A stretch of DNA of 64,000 bases. Source: Aegilops tauschii subsp. strangulata. Its lineage: Eukaryota; Streptophyta; Magnoliopsida; Poales; Poaceae. The stretch spans positions 458,352,780 through 458,416,779 of the forward strand of contig NC_053040.3 of the NCBI RefSeq assembly GCF_002575655.3, given 5' to 3'. Shown here piece by piece: positions 23,486 to 35,700 of the stretch. Position 1 is the first letter of the stretch, and each line of letters opens with the position of its first letter. The translations under genes and the position numbers were made by a program. The notes under the pieces are model-generated. The model searched no databases and was not told where the DNA came from. It saw nothing but the letters and a program-made list of their open reading frames with translations.

Positions 23486-23740
23486 AGCCTACCTTGTCGC
23501 ACCACACACCAGGTGCGCCATTAGTAATATGTCATTAATTGCGCAACTGCAACTATATAGCAGTGGCGCACCACATACATGGTGCGTCATTAATGTCCAT
23601 ATTAGCTATAGCCCTTTTCCTAGTAGTTAAGTTCCAATCATTTTATGGATGAGCCTAATGGCGCTTGGGCGGCACGTACGCCCAGGAAAGGAGGGCGTGA
23701 TAGATAATATCGGAGCCGGAGCCGGAGCCTACCTTGTCGC
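23486..23740. repeat. 240-bp insertion flanked by a 15-bp direct repeat; CACTA-like fragment
   Basis: AGCCTACCTTGTCGC occurs at 23486-23500 and again at 23726-23740. Between them is sequence in the style of a CACTA terminus, GGCGCACCACATACATGGTGCG and CCCTTTTCCTAGTAGT, where TAGTG would be expected for an intact end. Fifteen bases is too long for a CACTA target duplication (3 bp), so repair-type filler insertion is more likely. Confidence 0.45.
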
Positions 23741-25020
23741 CGCTCGGCTCGGCGCTGCGTGCCGTTGGTTCCTCAAACCGGCGCACGGCACGACAAAAAA
23801 GAGAGAGAAGGAGACGTGTCCGTCCATCTCCCGATCGAGCGGCATTCGACAGCGGCCGTTGCTTCGCCGCCACGTAGAGTCGTCCTGGCCGTGGCAGAGC
23901 TGTTCGTGCGTGCGTGCGTGTGGCCCGAGCACAAAGCAGCCTTGGCGTATCTGCCCGCAAGACGGCACCACCAACGGGCAACGGCGAGCGCTCCCCACGG
24001 ATCACGCGCGCGCGAGTGCCGAGGAGGGAGAACGCTGCGCGGGCGGGTCTTCCGGGCCTCGGGGCCATTCGGGATCGACGGATTTCGCGTGAGCTTCGCT
24101 TCGCTTCGGCAACAGACACCAGGGATGCAACAGAAAGCAGACATTTTTCTGTTGAAACGACTGGGCTCGATCGGATCCCGATGGAGCGGCACGCCCTGCG
24201 CTGCCCTACACGTACGCCAGGCCGATCGCCAGGTGCTGCCTTCCTGGGGCACGCGCGCGCGAACGTTCCAGCGATGGCGGGCACGCACGCATGTGCCGGC
24301 ATGTGCTGCCGATGATGTTTACGCGGGAGCCACCACGCCAATCGCGGGAGGCCATGCATCTCGTTCTACCCCACTTCCGTCGACCCGACCGGTCACCTCG
24401 GCGTCCGATATCTGGGCCGGGACGTCCCGTCACATGATCGAGCGAGCCGTTGGCGCCCGGCCGTCGGCGTTGCGATCACCCGTCGCTGTGACGCTCCTCA
24501 TCCCCTGGACCTCGTTCGTGCGTGTCGGGCACCACTCGCTCGGCTCGGATTCCCTTCCAAGCATCCATCCATCTCTGTCCTCGGTGGCGCCACGCAGGGT
24601 TGGACGCATGTGCATGGGCTCCACGGGCACTGCCAGGTTCCCATTCCCATCCTGCCAGTGCCAGTGCCAGGTGATGTAAACGCAGACGCGGCCGGTCCCG
24701 GTGATAATCTTCTTCGTGCCGCTACGTGACAGGTCGCTTTCGCCGCCACCAAACTGTACTGCCAATGTCATGTGCATTTTGTCAGTTGCTTGTACCGGAA
24801 CAGCGCCATGCCATCATCATCATGGCGGCCACCGCGCGCGGCTCGCTTGCCAACAAGTGGCCGGAGAGGTTGCAGCTGAGATCTGCGGAAGCAACGGGAG
24901 ACCAGGCCGCATTGGGTTGGGCGCGTACGTGCAGAGGCGAGCAGATGCTCCTCCGACTGCGAGCTTGGCCATCGCGCATCAGTGAGCAGAGCGATGCATG
25001 TGTTGTGGAGCGATCATAGT
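23741..25020. other. GC-rich island with overlapping long open frames, no gene called
   Basis: Several long frames overlap on both strands (for example plus 23759-24679, minus 24359-23655). Their predicted proteins are all Arg/Ala/Pro/Ser-rich with no domain, the pattern produced by high GC alone. Alternating CG tracts (CGCGCGCG near 24005 and 24250) are present. It could be an old promoter or captured gene DNA. Confidence 0.35.
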
Positions 25021-28000
25021 GATCGACTGAGATTTTCTAGTCACGATACACTCAAGATTCTATTTGTATGATGGTGTTGTAGGGTTCGATGCAATATCCA
25101 ATACAGGTGCTCGGCAATAAGGGGATGGGAAAATCGAGAGTCATCTGGAGGAAGCAGGGTTCAGAGAATATACCCGTTACAGGAGTCCTCTTATTCGACG
25201 CGTTAGGCAACTCCGACCCGGTTCATCAAAACGCCGGCAAATATTTTTGGGTTAGTGCCTTTTGCCATAGAGTCAAATGTGGGGACCTTTGAATGGTCCG
25301 TTTGTCTCACTGTTAGTTGAACCACATGTGTTCATAGTTCATGCACCTTTTTCTCTAGATCCGCCCGTCACACGCTTTGCCCACTCATGTTGTTCGAATT
25401 TGATGACTACTGTTGGATGACTAGGTTGTGGCACTACCCGAGGACATTTGATATGTCCGTATTTTTTTTTTCTGAAACAAGGTGATATGTCCGTTTTGGT
25501 GCACCGCATTGGAGTTGCCATAATGTCTGAAATTATGGAAGAAACACGAAAACAGACGAGCGAGCCCCCCCCCCCCTCCCCCCACCCCCGGCGCCCAGCG
25601 CACGTGCCCAAGCTATACGTCACTTCCAACAACATGAAAGGAAGATAAAGGACATTTCCTTAGTGGGCCTTTCGAGACGCACAGTTTTCCATCAGTTTAT
25701 TTCCACTTATTCTTTCAATTTTTTGTTTTCAGTTGGCTTCTTCGCTTTTCTGCGTTTATTCACGCTTTTTTTTTTCAACACATGGTTGCTTATTTCAGTA
25801 CACATTATACATTTTTCATGTACTTGAGGAACATGTTTTGATATACGTTGAATGTTTTTTAATACATGATGCACATTTTTTTCAAATACACGTTGAACAT
25901 TTTTAAAGGCACGTAACTTATTTTATAAATATACATTTTTCTTTACATTGTACAAAGATTTAAAAAATCATGAACATAGTTTCAAAACAAGTGAACTATT
26001 TTTGGAATGTTACAATCATATTTTTGTAATAATTGATTTTTTTAAATCACGTACATATATTTTTGAATGCGATCAATATATTATAAAAGTTTCTATAACC
26101 TTTTTTATACACTATGTTAACGTTTTTTAAACACTTGATGAATGGTTTAAGTAAATTATTTTTTGATACATCCAATATATTTATAACATTTTAAAAAATG
26201 TAAAAACATAAAATAAAGAAAAGAAAACGAACGACTACACTAAACACTAATTGGGCTTGTCCACGGTACGCTCGTTTCTGGCGATACCTTTCCATTATCT
26301 TGCTTTAAGCAAGATATAGGAGCAACAAGCTCTACATCCCCCCATCTGGGCCAGCCCAGTGCAACGTACTATAGCGGCCCGGGTTACTTTCTCAAAAAAA
26401 GCAACCGATTTTTCTAGTTTTATTTTCAATTTCGTGTCAGAAAACTGAGGACAAATCTAGTTTAAAAAAACTGAGAAAAACTATATCTAGAAAAGTTTAT
26501 TTTTTTATAAAATTTGAGAATAATATTTACGTAACTTGAACATTTTCTAAAATTTAAGGGCGTTATTTTAGTAACTAGAACAAATTTATGACACACGAAT
26601 ACTTTTATAAAATACCAAAGATTTTTTTGAAAATTCTGAAAATAAATTCAATGATTTCATAATTTTATGAAACATGAACTTTAAGATATTTTTGGAAAAA
26701 AGAAAAACATAATAAAAAACACCGATACAGAAGGAACACAAAAACTAATGAAGATTCCTAAGCCGGTCAAGAAATTGGTCAGAAATCGGGCGTTGCGGTA
26801 TGGGTGTACCTTACATGGGCTAGCCCAGTAGACATCGCTAAGTAAGTTTCTTTTTCGGGGTACATCGCTAAGTAAGTGATTGCAATTTTTTTGGTAGCTT
26901 ACCAAGCCGGCCACTTGGGTATTTCTGCAACAATTTGACGCATCTATTCTCGTACGTCATGGAACATTGGCCGGGCTTAGGCTTCTTCATTTTTTTTGCA
27001 TGTAACGGACATTTTTTTTGCATGTGTGTATTTACAAAATAAATTAAAATTATTTTTCTTAAAAAGTTTCAATAATGTTAAGCAAAACAAAGTTCCTAAC
27101 AATGGAGAACAAAACTGCAGAAAATTAACATACACACATAGAAATTCTGTATATCGATAAATCAAAATAATTATAGCCTCTTAAAGATGTGCATGCTTAA
27201 AACTATATTATAACATTCAAAAGTATAACTTTTTATAATAGTTCATAGATTAGCTATATTTAAATTGAAATATTTATGTACAAAACATATTGAAAATATT
27301 AAAGAAAAAAACAAAAGTTCAGATTTTTTAATGTTCCTATTTATGAAATAAAATTTCATAGCATAGTCTAACTATATACTAAATATGTCCACGTATTTAC
27401 TTATTTTATAATTTTACAAAATACTTTGATGAATTAAGCGGGCGAGCGGCGGGAATCAAACCCGTATCTTCTCGTCGGAAATGAGAGATTTTTTGTTTCT
27501 CCATACAGAATTAGTTTCTTCAGATTCTGACGTAACAAACAATTTGAATGAGACATAAGAACCACCATTTAACATTTAACCCTATATCATTTAAGGATAC
27601 ATAAAAAATATTTTTTACTTTACTAGACCTTTGAACTTAGAACACTAACAGGTCAAATTTTAGATTTTTAAGTTTTTTATTTTAATAAGTAAAACAAGTC
27701 AGTTAATTCATTCCTTTTGAATTGTCACTTTGTCCATCATGATTCTTGGGAAGAGACATTGGCAATAATTCACCTTGGACAATTTATTTGTGAAAATTTA
27801 TGTCTATTTAAATCGCACATAAAAAAATCCGGTCAAATTTTCATTGTAAATATGAATTCCTTTGTTATAAGAGCAGCTAAACCCGGACCTTTAAAAATAT
27901 TCATATATATGAAAATAAGTGTTAATGTATTAAATTGGCTTTTTTATTTTAGAAAACATGGAATTATTATATGTACTCATACACCTATAAAGAAATGTAT

Positions 28001-28588
28001 GTTCATGCAATGTGAGAAAAATTTCAGAGTGTATAAAGAAAGAAAAATATATATAACCAAGGAAACAATTGAAAGTATAAACTAATGCTATAAAAAGTAG
28101 AAACGTAAAAATATAACATAAATGTGAACTAGAAATAAAAAGGGACAATAAAAGTGAACATAGAGATAACAAGTTAAAGCAAGCGACACGACAACCCACC
28201 GACAGGCGACACCCGGGTGAACCTGGTGGCAACCAATGTCCACGCAAGGTCACAAACCCCCAACAGAGGTAGAGGGATACCAGGGTATGTGTAGCATACA
28301 CCAACACAGAAGACGTCAGTCGGTCAAAGGCCACAATGCCAAGAAGCAGGGCAAGCATTCTACACACCGATGAAATTGCACGAGAACGCCCCCATCAGCC
28401 CCACCACCAGAAAGGAAGCGTGCACACCTTCGCTCAGTGGCCCACATGTCAGGCTCATGTCACTCAAACACAACGAACGCAAACGCAGGACGAGGGCGGC
28501 ACCCGCCAGAGGAGGTGGCCCCGAGCGCGCCATCGACCCGTACGTCATGGACCCCCGAGGCCGTCAGTTCAGTGAGGAACGTTAGGGT
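25021..28588. other. AT-rich decayed DNA, no gene seen
   Basis: 25780-26200 and 26400-28100 consist of degenerate A/T-rich sequence with recurrent AACATTTTT-like words, the look of very old transposon remains. 28160-28588 is less AT-rich but has no supported frame. I could not define ends or a family. Confidence 0.45.
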
Positions 28589-29834
28589 TGAAAGATCGTG
28601 GATGTCACCTAGAGGGGGGGGGGGTGGAATAGGCGCTTTAAAATAATTACGGTTTAGGCTTGAACAAGTGCGGAATAAAACTAGCGTTTAATTTGTCAAG
28701 CACAAAACCTAAATCAACTAGGCTCACCTATGTGCACCAACAACTTATGCTAAGTAAGATAAACAACTAAGTGATAGCAAGATATATAACATGTCATACT
28801 ATGACTATCACAAAGTAAAGTGCATAAGTAAATGGCTCGGGTAAGGGATAACCGAGGCACGTGGAGACGACGATGTATCCCGAAGTTCACACCCTTGCAG
28901 ATGCTAATCTCCGTTTGGAGCGGTGTGGAAGCACAATGCTCCCCAAGAAGCCACCAGGGCCACCGTAATCTCCTCACGCCCTCGCACAATGCAAGATGCC
29001 GTGATTCCACTAAGGGACCCTTGAGGGCGGTCACCGAACCCATACAAATGGCAACCCTTGGGGGCGGTCACCAAACCCGTACACTTTGGCAACCCTTGGG
29101 GGCGGTCACTGGAACCCGTACAAATTGCTCGGGGCGATCTCCACAACCTAATTGGAGACCCCGACGCTTCCCCGGAGCTTTACACCACAATGATTGAGGT
29201 CCGAAGCACCACCAACCGTCTAGGGCGCCCAAGCACCCAAGAGGAACAAGCTCTAGGGTACCAAGCACCCAAGAGTAATAAGCTTCTCAACTTTTCACTT
29301 TCACGTATCACCGTGGAGAACTCAAACCGATGCAATTAATGCAATGGCAAGGGCACACGGAGTGCCCAAGTCCCTCACTCCCAAATCCCACCAAAGCAAC
29401 GAAAGCTATGGAGAAAAATGAGAGGAAGAACAAGAAGGAGAACACCAAAAACACCAAGGTCTAGATCCAAGGGGTTCCCCTCACATGGAGGAGAAAGTGA
29501 TTGGTGGAAATGTGGATCTAGATCTCCTCTCCCCCCCCCAAAACTAGCAAAAGAATCCATGGAGGGATTGAGAAATAGCAACTCCAAGAGGTCAACAATG
29601 GTGGGGGGAAAAGCTTGCTCAGATTTCTTAGGTTGGAGGACGAAGAAGGGGGTATAAATACCCCAAGAAAAATATGTCCGTTGTACCCCGGGCACCCGGA
29701 CAAAAGGGGTATGGGCACCCAGACAACCCAGAGGAAAAGCCAATAAACTCCGGGCACCCGAGGGGAAAACCCCAGGCACCCGGACGAACAAGGGAAGCAT
29801 GGCGGCAGGGGGGCCGGGCACCCGGGGATCCCAA
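28589..29834 (-). mobile_element. LTR fragment, right half of a split LTR (gypsy-like, family unnamed)
   Basis: Begins TGAAAGATCGTGGATG. A TATA-like box, TATTTATACC on the minus strand near 29655, and CCGGGTGCCCGG repeats at 29690-29825 lie in U3. The partner half is at about 42270-43387, which ends in TTCTTTCA. Together they would make an LTR of about 2.4 kb, in minus orientation, interrupted by the gypsy element starting at 29835. The outer flanks (AGGGT and AGTTC) are not a matching target duplication, so solo LTR status is unproven. Confidence 0.55.
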
Positions 29835-30583
29835 TGATAATCCCCAAGTGCAGGGAATCATCGTAGCAATTTCCAAAGGTGGAAGTGATAAGTATGGAGT
29901 GTCGAACCCACAAGGAGCTAAAGGTAAGATCAATATTCCCTCAAGTCCTATCTGCCACTGATACGACTCTACGTACACCGAACGTTTGCTTCCAACTAGA
30001 AATGAGAAATAAAACTACGTTGTGGGTATGAAGAGGATAATTTTGCATGGTATCGGAGAGCTAAAATATAAAAGTAGGTGTTGTTATCATAAAGTTAGAA
30101 TATATTACTAAATGTTATAAATAGCGAGTGTGGAATAATGATGGGTCGGTGTGCGGAATTGTCCTAGGCAATTGTTAACAAGACCGGTAATCATTATTGC
30201 ATAAGCTAACATACTTTCTCTTCTTGGATCATATGCACTTATGATTGGAACTCTAGCAAGCATCCGCAACTACTAAAGATCATTAAGGTAAAACCCAACC
30301 ATAGCATTAAAGCATCAAGTCCCCTTTATCCCATACGCCGTGACCCACTTATCTGTGTTTATGCTTCTGTCACTCAAGCAACGCAGACAATAAGTAAACC
30401 ATGGACATATTGCAACACCCTACAGCGAGAATCCCTCACGCTTGCGCGATACGGAGGGCACAATAGGACAACACCAAAATAAAACATACAACTCGTACCA
30501 ATCTAGATCATCAAGCAACCCAAAGACAAAGGATATCTACTCAAAACATCATAGGATGGCAACACATCATTGGATCATAATAT
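29835..30583 (-). mobile_element. Gypsy LTR, distal part (U5 side), interrupted by the young copia element
   Basis: Starts TGATAATCCCCAAGTGC and continues across the inserted element at 40231-40974, which ends GGAGACGTATCA. The LTR reads TGATACGTCTCC to GGATTATCA on the minus strand. The 5 bases AATAT at 30579-30583 are the target site repeated after the copia insertion. CCCAA precedes the LTR. Confidence 0.8.
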
Positions 30584-32773
30584 TGTAGGAGATATGCCCT
30601 AGAGGCAATAATAAATAATATTATTTATCTCCGAGTTCATAATTATGTTTATGTTCCATGCTATAACTACTATGGTTCTCGAGTCTGCAATAACCAGGAG
30701 GCTCGGAGGAAGACTCATATGCACGTGTGGAATAATAAACGGTAAAATGTATTCCTAGTCTGGCCTCTAAGACTAGCTCAAGTGTTGCATGATGGTTATG
30801 TTTTCCTGATCATGGGCATGTCTATGTCAGCAACCTTGAGGGCACAATGTTAAGAGAACATTTGTGTTGAATCGACCCGGCATGATGTTATGCTAAGAGA
30901 TTCATTCGTCACAAGTTAATGGTACATAACACAGAGATGGTTAACGTTTGCATGATTCCTTAGACCATGAGAGTATCGAGTTTCTTCATGCTTGCTTCAT
31001 GAACTTTGGGGTTTGTTAAACGTCATCCGTAATGGGTGGCTATTACGGCGGCTTACGGGTTCATGGAAAAGTGTGTCAAGTAACTTGATAGCTCAAGATT
31101 GGGATTTGCTCCTCCGACGATGGAGAGATATTCTCGGGCCCTCTCGGTATTACGGTATCCATCATCGTCTGGCCAGACACAGTGTGATTTGATCACTGGG
31201 ATGCCGGAACACGGAAACGAGAAAGGAGAACAAAACCGGTAACGAGGTAACTTGCATGGTGGGCAAATTGTTCGTCCATGGGCATGCAATAAATCTCACC
31301 TCGGGTGTTTGTGACATATCGCGAAGCAACAGGAATAGCTCACTGCAACTGGAGGTTCACTCGAATATTCATTCGCGTGGGTATAGGGGTCAATATGGGT
31401 GTCCACGGCTCCGATGTTGATCATTGATCGGAAGGGGTTCCAGGTCATGTCTATACTTCACCGAACCTATAGGGTCACATGCTTAAGGGTCATCTATCTG
31501 CTGAATACTAGACAGGGAGTCTGAGAGAAAATCACCAAAAAAGTTTCGGACACCGAAAAGTTTCGGACAGCGGAATCGTACCGCAGAGAGAGGTCACCGG
31601 ATGAGTTTCGGTGAAACCGAAAAAGTTGTTTCGGGGTATGCCATTAAGTCAAAATGTTTTCGGCACATGCCTGATAATTCTTGGAGGGTGCCAGAATCAT
31701 TCTGGAAACTTTTTGGAATTTTCAGAAATAAAAACCGAAAATGTTTCGGAGCTGCCGGTACCGCTTTGGCTGTTTTTCGCAGATGAAATTCACTAATCTG
31801 AAATTGTTTCAGAACGAATCCAAAATCATTTTAGTGGGTACTGGAATTATTCTAAGACCCACAGAAATATTTTCGGATTTAGTGGACGCGAAAAATTGTC
31901 TTCATGAATAGTGAAAACGCATTCTTGTTTGCTTTTCGCAGATGAAAATCACTAAACCGAAATTGTTTCGGAACGCGTTGAAAATTATTTTAGTGGGTAC
32001 TGGAAATGTTCTGAGCCCACATAAATATTTTCAGTTCGAACGGACGCTGAAAAATGTCGTCATGAATAGTGAAAGTGCTTTTTGCTTGGCTTCTTGGAGA
32101 AGCCACCTTGAGGGCCTTTTTGGTATTCCCCCCCTTGGCTTCTTGGAGAAGCCACCCTTGGGCTTGGCCTATAAATAGGGGTGGAGGGGGCTGCCTAAAG
32201 GATCATCCCTTCTCACATACATGCCATTGCAATGATCTGGCTTCTTCTCTCCCTCCCAGCGAAATAGTTTCGTAGAGCCGAAAGGCTGTCTGGGTTCCGG
32301 CAGGAACTAGTTCTGGACGGCGAAGCCCTGCCGGATAGCTGACACCGTATGTGTGCAACTCTGTAGAGAGGTCGTAGTTTCGATCTTAGTGCCCTGAGGG
32401 GCTGTTCGAGAGTGCCTCCCGAAGGGCTGTCCAAGTGACGGTCCGAGTTCTGTGGGTCCTCCCGGAGGGCTGTCCGAGTGACCGTTCGAGTTTCGAAGGT
32501 CCTCCCGAAGGGCTGTCTGCGACACCGTCCGGGGGACTGTTCGACCACCTCCCGGAGGGCTGTCCGTATGGCGGATGAGGGTATTCATCCTCGCGGTTGG
32601 GAGGTTGTAAATCCTAGCTGCGGGGATCTGCACCGCCGATCGTCATCGACTCTACTTCCCGCTGCGCTACGAGTCGGTAACGAAAAAGATCAAACCATGT
32701 ATGCAGTCTCCATAGTGGTCCTGGGCTGGTGCGTAGGTCGGAATTTTTTTGTTTTCTGCTGCGTTCCCCTACA
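30584..32773 (+). repeat. 5' LTR of the young copia element
   Basis: Upstream of the TATA box (TATAAATA, 32170-32177) are a 159-bp tandem repeat in U3 (units from 31778 and 31937, each starting CGCAGATGAA) and two copies of the perfect hairpin GGCTTCTTGGAGAAGCC (32088-32104 and 32136-32152). Downstream are four units of a 43-47 bp GC-rich repeat starting CTCCCG.AGGGCTGTC at 32416, 32459, 32502 and 32549. All of these recur 7,457 bp later in the 3' LTR. Confidence 0.92.
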
Positions 32774-32788
32774 GTGGCATCAAGAGCC
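32774..32788 (+). other. Primer binding site, unusual
   Basis: Directly after the 5' LTR the sequence is GTGGCATCAAGAGCC. Copia elements of this group normally carry TGGTATCAGAGCC, complementary to initiator methionine tRNA. Here one C replaces T and an extra A is present. The site still resembles the tRNA-Met complement. Confidence 0.6.
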
Positions 32789-35700
32789 GTGCTATGCGTA
32801 GATGCAGGTTTCGATCTAGAATACATGGAGATGTATGGGTATTGCATAATATATTTAGGTAGTAGATGAGATCTATTGCTGAAAATTATTTATGCGGGTG
32901 ACAGATGAAATCTGTTACCCGACGTTCTTGTTGCTTCCCTAGAATTTGCGTTTGCTCAATCTCGAGACAACATGGTGGAATTTGACAAAGTTCTGGCAAT
33001 CCGTGATCCTGATTGATCATGGAAGTGCTATCAGTTCTTTGGGTTCTGCCGTAGTCAAAAGAAAGATGAAATTCACAGATGAAAGGGCATTGCAGATATG
33101 ATCTGCACGGGGGTCATGCGTATGACGAAGTTTATTATGGAGCTCGAGATTTAATTATCTCGTGTTTCATACACCCCGAGATGTTAATCTAGCAACTTGA
33201 ATAATCATACTTGATGATAAAACGTTGGTAGCTGCGGTTTAAGTCAAAACCTTAGAAGCCACGTAAAATAAAATTTTGCATAAACCGATTAGAGGTGTCT
33301 AACTTGGTTTTGCAGGATGTGCATGTGATGTGGTATAGCAGTGCTCATACTAATTCGATTATGTATGAGATGACTATATGATGTAATTTGATTAACATGA
33401 CCTGCGTGTCATGGTTCGGCATGATGGCTGGAGCCATATGATTGCACTTTAATGACCTGCGTGTCAACCTTAAGTAATGCATTAATTTTATACGCTATGG
33501 AGATAGCAATATTATCTGGTGCATCGACAAGGTGGTGGCAATCTTCGCGAAGGTGAACACCAACACGAATGCCGAAGACGAAGAAATGAAATACTTCTCC
33601 GTCAGAAAGGGCTATACCATATCATGCTATTATGAATTGCCTGAGATGTTTATCCCTTATGTTGCACCCTTCTTGATTGCGCGGTAGTCGCTTTTTATTA
33701 GGGTGATCTCTCACAAAAATATCAAGTAGTTAGTGTTCTCCCAAGTGTAGCACCGTCACGGCACCTATCTTTTCGGGGTGCGCCATGGATGCATGGGTAC
33801 GAACGATTGGAGAAGTGTGAGGCGGGTGAGGTCAGACCTCGCAGCAAGATCACTTGGTTGTCCTGACGTTCATGGCAGGATCGTCCTGAGCTCGGAACAC
33901 ATGCATCGAAAGATGAGCAAGAGTCACATAGAGATGTGATCGGCAAGTTGGCCTACCGATTAAAATTCCCGTTATGAGATGATGATTCTATGGCGATGAA
34001 TTGAAGTCTGGATCTTGTATCACTCAAAATTAATTGTGAGAGATATTGATTTGAGTGGGAGCACACTGTTGAATTAACATGTTTAATTCTCAGTGCAATT
34101 AATTATGAAACACTGTCTAAGTGTTTCTTGCATAATAGTTGTAGAATAATGGCTCACATTTCCACCTTCCCTATTAAAATTGAATAGCTGTTAAATATCT
34201 GGTTAAAACTTTACGATGTAACGTAATATGAGGATTGTCCTCAAAAGTGCCGAGAAGGACTTTGTCCTATTGCATGCTTTCCGGATCCTCCCGCTAATGC
34301 TATGGATCATGTGACTCTCGTCCTTCGATCCAAAAGCTAGAATTCTGTTACGGTCAAGTGGAATATGTTTGCTTCCATGAAACCCAAACTTCAAAAGTTG
34401 GGATAGTTATATGATATTCATGGAACTGAAAATTATTTTCAGATACAAACAAAGCAATGTTTGTTTGCAAGTATTAGTAAAAGTGTTTACTATGCATTTG
34501 ACTGTTGGGAAAGGGATCCAGAAGAACGCCTGTCATATAATGAAAGGTGAATAAAACAACAACTTAAAGAGAAAGGAAGTGTCCAAAGGGTGTTAGTATG
34601 ACTTACACGCCTAGGAAGTCCGGGGCTAATGCCACTCTTAAGTTGGGTGCTTCTTCTGAGAGTAGGAGAAATACTAAAAGTTAAACTGCTAGAAGTATAA
34701 AGGCAAAAGGAAAGAAGACTGGAATATCCAGCTCATGTATGAATGTCATACAAGTTTTTGATGTATAGAAGGCTGGTCAAAGATATAGTTCTTGCGAATT
34801 GTGGTTAAACATGTTAATCACTAATTCTTGGGTATTGCGAGTTCATCACAAAAATGCCCGCTCGATTGCATTCTGTTGCAACTCGATGTCAGAACTACTA
34901 TGGCCTGAAAGACTAGCTAGAAATGAGGTTAAGGTATACGCAGGGAACATAGTAAATGTTACTATACCTTCCATCGGTGTATTGCCATCTGTATTTATTT
35001 TCATAATTCATTTAGAGTTTTACAAACTCTATCCCATTGCATAAGGTATCTTGCAAGAAGGTTGTTCATAAGAGAACTTTTTATGTTCGATGTTATGAAT
35101 AACACAAGGGCCATACTTTCATTATGAATGAGATGTATGTTATGAATATTGATAATAATACAATACCTCTGGGTTTACTTTCATAATTCATTTTAGAGTT
35201 TCATACACTCTAGCCAATTGCACAATGTTTGTTGCAAAAGAGTTGTTCATAAAAACAACAATTGTTGTTAAGTATTATGAATAACATAAGGGCCATACTT
35301 CCATCATCAATGGGACGTATGTTATGAATATTGAGGGTAATATGATACATCCATAACGCTGACGCTAAATGTCGCAAGACTAAAAGAATACCACACAAGT
35401 GTGGCACTACATTTGGTCACATTGGAGAAACCCGCATGGAAAATTCCATTATGATGGATTTTGAAGTCTTTTTGATTTTGAATCATCTGACACTTGCAAC
35501 TTTCCTCCGAAAAGTGAAGTGACTAAAATATCGTTCACGGGCCATAAGGAACGAACAACAAACTTATTAGTGATCATACATTTGATGTGTGTAGTCCGAT
35601 AAGTGTTGTTAGTGGTGGATTTATTTATCTTCAGAAACGACTCAAGTAGATATATGGATATTTACTTGATGAGACGTAAGTCTGGATCTTTTGAAATCAT

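Noticed and set aside
23655..24679. 234- and 306-codon frames in the GC-rich island
   Set aside because: Both strands and several frames are open at once, giving Arg/Ala/Pro-rich products without domains.
27430..27490. tRNA or SINE B-box-like motif GGGTTTGATTCCC on the minus strand
   Set aside because: No A box, acceptor stem or anticodon arm could be found at the required spacing.
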